Source of the DNA: Betaproteobacteria bacterium UBA3031
GTDB lineage: Bacteria > Pseudomonadota > Gammaproteobacteria > Burkholderiales > Eutrophovitaceae
Length of the DNA: 57,757 nt
Assembly (NCBI GenBank): GCA_002367635.1
Contig: DFDI01000090.1
Coordinates: forward strand, 36,412 to 94,168
Direction: 5' to 3'
The notes under the pieces are model-generated. The model did not search any database, was not told where the DNA came from, and worked only from the letters and a program-made list of their open reading frames with translations. Shown in pieces: positions 36,046-43,114 of the stretch (within the stretch, counting starts at the first letter, position 1; each line of letters starts with the position of its first letter). The position numbers were made by a program, and so were the translations under genes.

Positions 36046-36059
36046 ATCTAACGTTAGAT
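36046..36059. promoter_or_regulatory. 14-bp perfect palindrome upstream of the TauD-type gene
   Basis: ATCTAACGTTAGAT lies 20 bases before the dioxygenase ATG and just upstream of its ribosome site. A perfect palindrome at this position would suit a TetR- or MarR-type repressor. No regulator gene is adjacent. Confidence 0.4.
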
Positions 36060-36133
36060 TTGTACTCCGCGGCCAAACAAATCACATGAGAAAAATCGCA
36101 CCTCGACCAAAAGAGTAAGCGCACAAGTTAAAA

Positions 36134-37891
36134 CTAATTGATCTTTACATCTCCACCACTCGCATAGACCGCATAGAGCTTCTCATATCGACCTTTTTGG
36201 TTCATCAGCTCATCGTGGGTACCGACTTCAACGATTCGGCCTGAATCCATGACAACAATTCTATCGACATTTTCTATTGTAGAGAATCGATGAGCAATAA
36301 TAATGGTTGTTCGACCCTGCCTGAGTCGCTCAAATGCCTCTTTCACAAGCTTTTCCGAAGCAGCATCAAGTGCCGATGTGGCCTCGTCCATTATGACGAT
36401 GGGGGCATCTTTAAACAGCGTACGAGCAATCGCTAATCGCTGACGTTGACCACCTGATAACTTCATTCCTTTCTCACCAACACCCGACTCGAAGCCGTCT
36501 GCGAGTTTATTGATAAATTCTGTTGCAAATGCACCATCAGCGGCATCTATAATCCGTTGCGGTTCAGCCTCGGCAGCAGATCCATAAATAATATTAGCTA
36601 CTACCGAGTCATTGAATAGCGCGACTTCTTGACTCACCAGTGCAATATTGGAACGCAAATTCTTCAAAGTAATGGCTGCTATTTCCTGGCCATCAACGAA
36701 TACTCGACCTTTTGTTGGGGAAAAAAATCTCGGCAACATGTTTGCCAAGGTGGTTTTGCCACTTCCAGAACTACCAACAATAGCCACACTCTCTCCCGGC
36801 TTAATTGTTAAATCAATCTCCTCCAGCGCGTAAGCATCAGCACCGGGATATTTGAATGACACGCCATCAAAAACGATCTCTCCACGAACCGATTCTAACT
36901 CGACTGTTCCTTCGTCCTCCTCCGACTCTTCATCAATGAGACCGAAGACACTTTCACACGCAGCCAAACCTCTTTGTAAGTGCTCCATGATGCCGGTGAG
37001 TCGTTTTATGGGCGACGTCAGCATCAACAGTGCGGCCAGATATGAAACAAAACCCCCTACCGTAATTTCACCCACCCGCACCTGACCCATCACGTGGTAA
37101 ATCACAACAGCAGTAGCAATGGAGGCTATGAGTTGAACAATCGGCACATTTGCCGCTACCGCCATCGTCTGCTTCATCAACAGTCTGCGTAACTTGTTAC
37201 TCGCTTCGAAAAAACGTTTACGCTCCGCTTCCTGTCCACTGAAAATTTTAACGACTTTATTGCAATCGATTGATTCTTGAACGACCTCAGTAACCGTGCC
37301 GACTGAGTCCTGAGTTTCTCTACTTGCCCAACGTAATCGACCATTAAAATATCGCACGACGAGTGCGATCGGCGGCAACATAATGAGTGATATAAGGGTT
37401 AACTTCCAATCAAGGTAAATTAAGTATCCCAGCAACCCGATAACGGTTAACGAGTCTTTAACGAATACGGTGATGACCTGAGTAGCTGCATATTGGACCA
37501 ACGAGACATCAAAGGTGAATTTAGATAATTGGCTTCCAGAGCTGTGTTCGTGAAAATACTTCAACGGCAAAACGAGTATCTTCTCAAACATCTCCTCTCG
37601 CAGATCCATAACCATCTTGTTTCCGACCCATGCACTCGCATATTGGGCAATAAACCCGCCAACCCCTCGCACTAAAAAAATCAGGACGAGCGCAATCGGC
37701 GTCCAGGTCATTAAAGTGGGATCTTTATCAATAAAAGTGCCATCTAAGAACGGCTTAATCACGACCGGGAGCGCGACTTCTGTGGCCGCAGCGAGGATCA
37801 TTCCAAAAATCGATATTGAGAATACCAGTGAGTAAGGCTTGAGGTATCCCAACAAACGAAAATAAAGCTGTGAGCTCTTTTCTGTTTCCAT
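36134..37891 (-). CDS. msbA: Lipid A export ABC transporter MsbA
   Basis: A half-transporter of 585 residues from this start. The N-terminal domain has six membrane helices (YSLVFSISIFGMILAAATEV onward) with MDLREEMFEKILVLPLKYF. The ATPase domain shows Walker A (VGSSGSGKTTLANML), Q-loop (VSQEVALFN), signature LSGGQRQRLAIARTLF, Walker B (PIVIMDEATSALD) and the switch His (IIIAHRFST). This matches MsbA, which flips core-lipid A across the inner membrane. The frame stays open to a TTG at 37918, which would add nine residues; I prefer the ATG at 37891. lpxK, often adjacent, is absent. Confidence 0.92.
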   Translation of the reverse strand: METEKSSQLYFRLLGYLKPYSLVFSISIFGMILAAATEVALPVVIKPFLDGTFIDKDPTLMTWTPIALVLIFLVRGVGGFIAQYASAWVGNKMVMDLREEMFEKILVLPLKYFHEHSSGSQLSKFTFDVSLVQYAATQVITVFVKDSLTVIGLLGYLIYLDWKLTLISLIMLPPIALVVRYFNGRLRWASRETQDSVGTVTEVVQESIDCNKVVKIFSGQEAERKRFFEASNKLRRLLMKQTMAVAANVPIVQLIASIATAVVIYHVMGQVRVGEITVGGFVSYLAALLMLTSPIKRLTGIMEHLQRGLAACESVFGLIDEESEEDEGTVELESVRGEIVFDGVSFKYPGADAYALEEIDLTIKPGESVAIVGSSGSGKTTLANMLPRFFSPTKGRVFVDGQEIAAITLKNLRSNIALVSQEVALFNDSVVANIIYGSAAEAEPQRIIDAADGAFATEFINKLADGFESGVGEKGMKLSGGQRQRLAIARTLFKDAPIVIMDEATSALDAASEKLVKEAFERLRQGRTTIIIAHRFSTIENVDRIVVMDSGRIVEVGTHDELMNQKGRYEKLYAVYASGGDVKIN

Positions 37892-37906
37892 CGATCGCAA
37901 TTTAAC

Positions 37907-37942
37907 AGACCCCGACAAAAACGACCAGCATTGTTGGGGTCT
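37907..37942. repeat. 12-bp inverted repeat between btuB and msbA
   Basis: AGACCCCGACAA (37907-37918) pairs with TTGTTGGGGTCT (37931-37942) over a twelve-base loop, with one G-U pair. It lies 35 bases after the btuB stop. There is no T-run directly after it on the minus strand (GTTAAATT follows), so it may be a Rho-assisted terminator or 3'-end-stabilising hairpin rather than a classical terminator. It covers the alternative TTG start of msbA, which argues for the ATG at 37891. Confidence 0.5.
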
Positions 37943-37976
37943 GCTTGAGAGTTAACCTTGCATTAAGATCTCGGGC

Positions 37977-40070
37977 TCATTGGCCAAACGCATAGCCTGC
38001 AGTGATGAACACGGATCGTTCTGGCAACGGGTAAAAATTAAATGCATCGCTACCAGTTGTAGTGCTATTCACGGCAAATGTAAAATACTCTCGGCCTAAG
38101 GCATTATTCACATTAAGTGCGAGCGTCCAAGGACCTACATTTTTTCTAATGTTGAGATCAAGAACAGAATAGCTGGGTATTTTCCTTCCGAAAGAATTAA
38201 TTTCATCATTGGTCATAAATTGATCACTCGTGTAATTCAGTTTAGCGCCCGCCGTATAGTTGTTATAAAGGGCTAAATCCGCCGATAACCCAATCTTATT
38301 CCGTGGCACCAACGGAATATCTTTGTTCACGAGCGAAACCCCATCGCGCTCGCCATTTAAAAATTTTGGCTGAATGTAAGAAAAATTACCCCTAACCAAC
38401 CAACGCTCATCTCGCCAAGTCGTTTGAAGCTCGATCCCACGCCTTTGCGTGACGGAGTAATTTGTATTTACGAACTCAACTGGATCTAATCGAATTTCAT
38501 TTCGAGTATCCGTTTGAAATACACTTGCACTCACAAAAGCTTGTTTGCAAGCCAGGCTCACTCCAATTTCGTGCGTATAACTAACCTGTGGCTCCAAAAA
38601 AACGAACGTTCTGTCATTTTCAAAGGTTTGGCCATTAAAGCCATTATCAAATACCTCGTCTGAATTGGCGACGCGGAAGGCTCGGCTGGTACTGACGTCG
38701 ATATCCACTCCACTCTCCATAGAGTAAGTAGCCCCAAGATCGTAGGCATTGTTTTTCAAAGTCTGTGATTTTGGCGCAGCGGCATTATTAGTGGTGCCAA
38801 AAGGAGTTGGTGCCGCCGCATTCACAGCGTCATTAGCTTCGCCATCCTGTTGTTCGTGTCGAAAACCCAAAACAGCGGTTAGCTGTTCCGTAACGCCGAA
38901 TGTGCCTCTACCATAGATGCCTAAGTTGGTCTGATCCAAATCAGCGACACCAAATGGCTGGGTCAAAATCGTCGATGGAGTAGTCGCTCGTGTGTGAGTG
39001 CGGTCCCACTTAAAATAATCTAATCCAAAAATAAATTCACTACCCATTAAGAGGTCCGCGGCATCATATTTCGCACGAGGTGATAGTTGCCATACCGTAG
39101 TTTCGATGTTGGAGAATTCGTCATCGACCTCTGAGAATAACGAAGAATCGCTATCCCGAAACGAAATTTCCTCAATTATTGTCCACCGCCCCATGTCTTG
39201 CTTTAATGAGAGCGTCACGTTATTTCCATCGAGTGTAGAAAAGTCATTCTTAGAGTCTGACGATTGCCGATCAATAGAACTAATAGGTGTTCCACCACCT
39301 GGATTTATACGCAGATCTCCTGGTGTTCGAAGATCTTGTCTATCGGCACCAGCGGAAAATGTGAGTGTGTTTACATCACCAAACCACTGATAATCTAATT
39401 TAACGACTGAACGCCTCTCCTCATTATTCTCTCGATAATTATCGGAATTATAACGTTGGCCAAAGATCCAAAGCCCCGCGTTGTCTCCTGAAGTAGCACC
39501 TGAAATGTCCATTGAGCGGGTCCCAAATGAACCCAAATCAGTGCGTACATTCGCAGTTCTTTCGTTCGGTTTTTGTCGCTTCGTAATGACATTTATGTAA
39601 CCTGCCGTTGCCCCTGCGCCATAAAGAACGCCGCCAGACCCTTTTACAATCTCGATGCGGTCAATGCTGTCGAGCGGAATTGACGACCAGTTAACAGAAC
39701 TTAGGTCATTGTTCTTAATCCTCACTCCGTTGAGCAACACAAGAGTGTTCTCGTCTCCCACCGCACCATAGCCCCGTATGTCGATTGCTGCTGACTGGCT
39801 ACCGTTACCAAAAAAATTGTTTACTAGGGATATTCCACTGTGGGACGACAGAAATTCCGGCAGACTTTGGTGGCCGGCCACCTCAATCTGGTTTGCGGTA
39901 ATAATTTCCATGCCCAAGGGCGCCCGTGAGGATTTCTCCTCAAAACGATCGAGCGTAACCAAAACAGGGTCAATGTTTATTTGTTGTTGTGCGTGCGCTG
40001 GACTTGTCACTAAAAAGCAAGCCAAGAAGGCTGTAGCCAAGGATAATCTCGACTGTAAGGGGTGATTCAT
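37977..40070 (-). CDS. btuB: TonB-dependent cobalamin receptor (BtuB type)
   Basis: A 697-residue outer-membrane receptor. It has a signal peptide (MNHPLQSRLSLATAFLACFL, cleaved after AHA), a TonB-box-like segment (DPVLVTLDRFEE) and a plug domain (LPEFLSSHSGISLVNNFF, ENTLVLLNGVRIKNNDL, DRIEIVKGSGGVLYGAGATAGYINVITK). A 22-stranded barrel follows, ending PLPERSVFITAGYAFGQ with a terminal aromatic-Gly-Gln. The cobalamin riboswitch directly upstream makes corrinoid uptake the likely role. The start at 40070 has GAGG six bases upstream and lies below the riboswitch; the open frame to 40148 would run into it and is rejected. No btuCDF or cobalamin synthesis genes are in the window. Confidence 0.9.
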   Translation of the reverse strand: MNHPLQSRLSLATAFLACFLVTSPAHAQQQINIDPVLVTLDRFEEKSSRAPLGMEIITANQIEVAGHQSLPEFLSSHSGISLVNNFFGNGSQSAAIDIRGYGAVGDENTLVLLNGVRIKNNDLSSVNWSSIPLDSIDRIEIVKGSGGVLYGAGATAGYINVITKRQKPNERTANVRTDLGSFGTRSMDISGATSGDNAGLWIFGQRYNSDNYRENNEERRSVVKLDYQWFGDVNTLTFSAGADRQDLRTPGDLRINPGGGTPISSIDRQSSDSKNDFSTLDGNNVTLSLKQDMGRWTIIEEISFRDSDSSLFSEVDDEFSNIETTVWQLSPRAKYDAADLLMGSEFIFGLDYFKWDRTHTRATTPSTILTQPFGVADLDQTNLGIYGRGTFGVTEQLTAVLGFRHEQQDGEANDAVNAAAPTPFGTTNNAAAPKSQTLKNNAYDLGATYSMESGVDIDVSTSRAFRVANSDEVFDNGFNGQTFENDRTFVFLEPQVSYTHEIGVSLACKQAFVSASVFQTDTRNEIRLDPVEFVNTNYSVTQRRGIELQTTWRDERWLVRGNFSYIQPKFLNGERDGVSLVNKDIPLVPRNKIGLSADLALYNNYTAGAKLNYTSDQFMTNDEINSFGRKIPSYSVLDLNIRKNVGPWTLALNVNNALGREYFTFAVNSTTTGSDAFNFYPLPERSVFITAGYAFGQ

Positions 40071-40148
40071 TGGAGACCTCATTAAGTAATTTTTGCACCC
40101 GCCGTGCAAAGTTAAATTCGATGCCGACAAGTCGACACCACCACACAT

Positions 40149-40367
40149 TCAGTGGCCGGTCTCCGGGCTCACAAGTAATACCTTCACGCCTTTTCTAAAA
40201 ATCGATAGTAAGTACTCGCCTTCTAGATGGCTCAGTAGTTTATGGGCTACTGGTGTAAAGTTCGCGCTTGTTTACCGTTGCGGGGGCAGCACAGGGATCA
40301 CTCATATTTAAGATTCACCTGTTTCCCGATTATCCCGTTTGCCCTAGAAAGAGCGCACAGGCACCAC
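40149..40367 (-). promoter_or_regulatory. Cobalamin (B12) riboswitch
   Basis: Read on the minus strand, the leader starts GGTGCCTGTGC and contains CAGGTGAATC and then the highly conserved core GCTGCCCCCGCAACGGT (40290-40274). It ends with the B12-box-like GTGAGCCCGGAGACCGGCC (40172-40154). These elements occur in the order and spacing of the AdoCbl riboswitch family. The element ends about 80 bases before the btuB start, consistent with translational or attenuation control of the receptor by adenosylcobalamin. Boundaries are approximate. Confidence 0.92.
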
Positions 40368-40384
40368 TGATTGAGATTGTACAC

Positions 40385-40390
40385 AGTATA
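40385..40390 (-). promoter_or_regulatory. Candidate -10 of the riboswitch-btuB transcript
   Basis: On the minus strand this is TATACT, about 20 bases upstream of the riboswitch 5' end. No strong -35 lies 17 bases before it. It is the best hexamer in the short space before the divergent zapB-like gene. Confidence 0.4.
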
Positions 40391-40453
40391 CAAAAATAAG
40401 GCTGCAAAATCACGGTCAGTTGACTTTTTAACAGCGTCCCCTATAGTTTATCG

Positions 40454-40657
40454 ATGTACGCTCAACTTAAGTCCCTTGAACAAAAATTGGATGAATTAAT
40501 CCGCCTCACTCACAACCTCAGAGGCGAGAACTTTGCCCTGCGACAAAAGCTCGTTTTAGCTGAAAATCACAAGCAGGAACTGCAAAAAAGAATAGATCTT
40601 GCCGCCAACAAATTAGAAGCCTTAATAGAACGCAAAAAAGAAACGAGCCCTGCGTGA
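40454..40657 (+). CDS. ZapB-like small coiled-coil protein (TIGR02449 type)
   Basis: A 67-residue protein predicted to be almost entirely coiled coil (LKSLEQKLDELIRLTHNLRG, then AENHKQELQKRIDLAANKLE). Such short genes lie directly upstream of zapA in many beta- and gammaproteobacteria and are described as ZapB-like. Its stop overlaps the GTG start of zapA by four bases, indicating coupled translation. A role with ZapA at the FtsZ ring is inferred from this context, not from any catalytic motif. Confidence 0.82.
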   Translation: MYAQLKSLEQKLDELIRLTHNLRGENFALRQKLVLAENHKQELQKRIDLAANKLEALIERKKETSPA

Positions 40658-40959
40658 ACGCCCCGACGATCTTAGAAGTGGAAATTCTTGGTAAACCCAT
40701 GCGGTTAACCTGCAAAGAAGATGAAAAAGAAGCTTTGCTCAACGCGGTCGCGTTACTCGATAATCAGATTAAAGACATTCGAGAAGGCGGAAAAATTGTC
40801 GGCTCCGATAGAATCGTGATCATGGCGGCTCTCAATATTTCCCACCAATTGCTCACCCTGCAAACCCGCGGTATCAATCTGGATGAGTTAAGAGGTAAAA
40901 TCGCTACGATGGGCAAACAAATTGACACCGTTTTAAATGACCAAGAAAAGCTATTTTAA
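40654..40959 (+). CDS. zapA: Cell division protein ZapA
   Basis: A 101-residue FtsZ-ring stabiliser. The N-terminal globular part has VEILGKPMRLTCKEDEKEAL and AVALLDNQIKDIREGGKIVG, followed by SDRIVIMAALNISHQLLTL and a C-terminal coiled-coil helix (IATMGKQIDTVLNDQ). These are the ZapA family blocks. The start is GTG, overlapping the upstream coiled-coil gene. The 6S RNA gene begins directly after its stop, the classical zapA-ssrS order. Confidence 0.93.
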   Translation: MNAPTILEVEILGKPMRLTCKEDEKEALLNAVALLDNQIKDIREGGKIVGSDRIVIMAALNISHQLLTLQTRGINLDELRGKIATMGKQIDTVLNDQEKLF

Positions 40960-41140
40960 AGTTGCGTTTGCTGAGGAAGAGCTGCTCGATTAATTTTCTG
41001 AACCAATAAAATTGCTTAGGTTGCCGACTCATGCAATGCCTTTGCGCACGTCCCAGGTGGATGTACCTGCGGCATTCGGAAGGTGACCGCCTTGAACCTT
41101 TGGTTCAGGATAAAACGAGCAGCTCTTCCTCAGCGAATAT
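40960..41140 (+). ncRNA. ssrS: 6S RNA
   Basis: A perfect 19-bp closing stem is formed by 40970-40988 (GCTGAGGAAGAGCTGCTCG) and 41116-41134. The enclosed 127 bases fold back through a second arm (ACCTTTGGTTCAGG with TTTTCTGAACC) around an open region, the promoter-mimicking bubble of 6S RNA. Length (about 180 bases) and position directly after zapA match ssrS. 6S RNA binds sigma70-RNA polymerase and dampens transcription in stationary phase. A TATTTT at 40952-40957 is a possible -10. The ends are approximate. Confidence 0.9.
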
Positions 41141-41164
41141 CAACAGATACGATGGCTCTACAAA

Positions 41165-41638
41165 ATGACCAAATCAAGCCACACTCAATATTGGCTCATG
41201 AAATCAGAGCCCAACGTTTTTAGCATTGATGATCTGCAGCAATGTCCTAGAAAAACCGACCCATGGAATGGGGTGCGCAATTATCAAGCTCGAAATTTCA
41301 TGAAAGATGACATGGCGCTTGGAGACGGAGTACTGTTTTATCACTCCAACTGTTCGCCTCCCGGGATCGCCGGCTATGCCGAAGTCGCACGCGAAGCATA
41401 TCCCGATGCATCTCAATTCGATAAAGTGAGTGATTACTTCGACCCAAAGGCAACAAAAGAAAAGCCTCGTTGGTTTAATGTGGATATTAAATTTGTTCGG
41501 AAAACTGCGCTTTTATCCCTCCAGGACTTGAGGGAACACCCTCAACTCGAGAGTATGAAAGTACTTCAAAAAGGCTCCCGATTATCCATTACACCTGTAA
41601 CGTCGCAGGAGTGGCGCTACATCCAGACGCTAATCTGA
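41165..41638 (+). CDS. EVE-domain (PUA-like) protein
   Basis: A 157-residue protein covering one EVE domain: QYWLMKSEPNVFSIDDLQ, DPWNGVRNYQARNFMKDDM, GDGVLFYHSNCSPPGIAGYA, PRWFNVDIKF and a C-terminus with KGSRLSITPVTSQEW. EVE domains bind modified bases in RNA or DNA. In proteobacteria this gene usually stands downstream of zapA, 6S RNA and the 5-formyl-THF cyclo-ligase gene; that last gene is missing here. Its stop overlaps the next start (TGATG). Confidence 0.9.
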   Translation: MTKSSHTQYWLMKSEPNVFSIDDLQQCPRKTDPWNGVRNYQARNFMKDDMALGDGVLFYHSNCSPPGIAGYAEVAREAYPDASQFDKVSDYFDPKATKEKPRWFNVDIKFVRKTALLSLQDLREHPQLESMKVLQKGSRLSITPVTSQEWRYIQTLI

Positions 41639-42468
41639 TGCCGGATTTAATGCCGGATTTAATGGCGTATTGGTGGGTGGCTTATCTGGCAATCGGGATC
41701 TTTGTCGGTTTTTTTGCGGGACTACTCGGGATTGGTGGCGGCACGCTTCTTGTTCCCCTCTTGGTATTTCTTTTTACAGCCCAAGATTTTCCAACGGATC
41801 GTATCCTACACCTTGCGATCGGCACCTCCTTAGCCTCGATCGTCTTCACCTCTTTCTCGAGTATTTACGCTCACAATGCGCGAGGGGCTATTTTATGGCC
41901 CACCGTGAAGCAGTCTTCGATTTATCTGATCATTGGCACCTTTGGCGGAAGTTTTTTTGCGGAACGCCTAGATGCTCAAGTGCTTGCTGGGGTTTTTGTT
42001 CTTTTTGCGAGCTACGCTTCGGCGCAGCTTATTCTCGACCTCAAGCCAAAGCCAACGCGAACCCTGCCAAAAAGTATCGGGTTGGGTATTGGCTCCGGGC
42101 TAATTGGCATGCTATCTAGTTTAGTAGGCGTTGGGGGAGGCGTAATTACCATTCCGCTGATGCTAATGCACAATGTGCCGATGCGAAACGCGGTGGGCAC
42201 ATCAGCAGCGCTTGGACTCCCCATCGCAATAGCGGGAAGCTTTGGATACGTATGGAATGGCCTAGAAAAAACCAACTTACCTGACCTTAGTTTCGGCTAC
42301 GTTTATTTACCTGCGCTTTTCGGCGTTGTTGTCGGCACATTCATAACCGTTCCATTCGGAGCAAAGCTGGCACACTCAATGCCTGTGTCACGCTTAAAAA
42401 ATATCTTTGCTGTGATTCTGATGGTGCTGGCAATAAATATGTTTGTAGAGATATTCATGCTTAGTTAA
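41638..42468 (+). CDS. TauE/SafE-family membrane permease
   Basis: A 276-residue membrane protein with about eight helices and the repeated glycine motifs of the sulfite-exporter TauE/SafE family: FFAGLLGIGGGTLLVPLLVF and IGMLSSLVGVGGGVITIPLM, plus GTSAALGLPIAIAGSFGYV. Members move sulfite, sulfoacetate or other organic anions; the substrate here is unknown. Three in-frame Met codons (41638, 41650, 41662) come from a tandem 12-base repeat, ATGCCGGATTTA, so the start is ambiguous. The last two have CGGA at a usable distance. A GTG at 41611 inside the EVE gene is less likely. Confidence 0.85.
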   Translation: MPDLMPDLMAYWWVAYLAIGIFVGFFAGLLGIGGGTLLVPLLVFLFTAQDFPTDRILHLAIGTSLASIVFTSFSSIYAHNARGAILWPTVKQSSIYLIIGTFGGSFFAERLDAQVLAGVFVLFASYASAQLILDLKPKPTRTLPKSIGLGIGSGLIGMLSSLVGVGGGVITIPLMLMHNVPMRNAVGTSAALGLPIAIAGSFGYVWNGLEKTNLPDLSFGYVYLPALFGVVVGTFITVPFGAKLAHSMPVSRLKNIFAVILMVLAINMFVEIFMLS

Positions 42469-42485
42469 TCCATTTTAGGTTTACG

Positions 42486-43081
42486 CTAAGCACGCTCTAT
42501 AAACCATCCCGTAAGACTTAATCGATCCCTATTGCTTGGTAAGACCTCGTGTGGAAATAATTCACTCAAGAAAACCACGAGCGTTCCAAGTCGTGGCTCA
42601 ACATCAACGAATGTCTCGCAATTAGGTGGCAAATATAGCCGTAAGTAGCCCCCGCACTCTGTCGACCAATCCTAAATAGAGTGTTACCGTCAACTTGCGC
42701 CGCGCGCTACCTTTAGGACGGTCATAATGTCGCTCATATCCAGACCCTGGTTTATACCGCGCCAGATGAGACTCAAAATCAAAAAGCCCGAGGTAGAGTT
42801 TTCGATTGAGATGATCTTTCAGTTGATCAAGTTGTAGAAAAATATCGGGTGTCGTCGCGACCTCATCTGGGCTTAACCACCATATGTGATCACCCCGTAT
42901 TTTTTCTTGAATTTGATACCGTGATCCCGTTCCAATACCTGCCTCTCTAAAACGTCCTTGCGCAAGACCAGTATCACTCTGCGCCAACAGCGCCTCTAGC
43001 GCTATCATCAAAGAAGTTCTGAGTAATCGAGTACCCCTCAGTATCAATATCGCTGACAATTTTGTTAAGTATCGAATTCAT
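42486..43081 (-). pseudogene. Broken 2OG-Fe(II) oxygenase (prolyl 4-hydroxylase/SM-20 type), two frameshifts
   Basis: Three reading frames together spell one oxygenase. Frame 1 from the ATG at 43081 gives MNSILNKIVSDIDTEGYSIT and FFDD. Frame 2 gives EALLAQSDTGLAQGRFREAG, YLGLFDFE-type sequence and the HxD metal motif (YERHYDRPKG). Frame 3 gives DWSTECGGYLRLYLPP, LGTLVVFLSELFPHEVL (distal His) and RDRLSLTGWFIERA, ending at 42486. The frames join near 43012 and near 42674, both as +1 shifts (one surplus base or two missing). The longest intact piece is 42622-43059, which lacks the distal His and the 2OG-binding Arg, so it should be inactive. Assembly error is possible, but no neighbour shows frameshifts. 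Confidence 0.8.
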
Positions 43082-43114
43082 TCTGGGTGGGGTGCTGAAA
43101 TGATGACCTGATCT

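Noticed and set aside
40071..40148. N-terminal extension of the BtuB-type receptor
   Set aside because: The extension precedes a perfect signal peptide and ribosome site and would start at the edge of the riboswitch.
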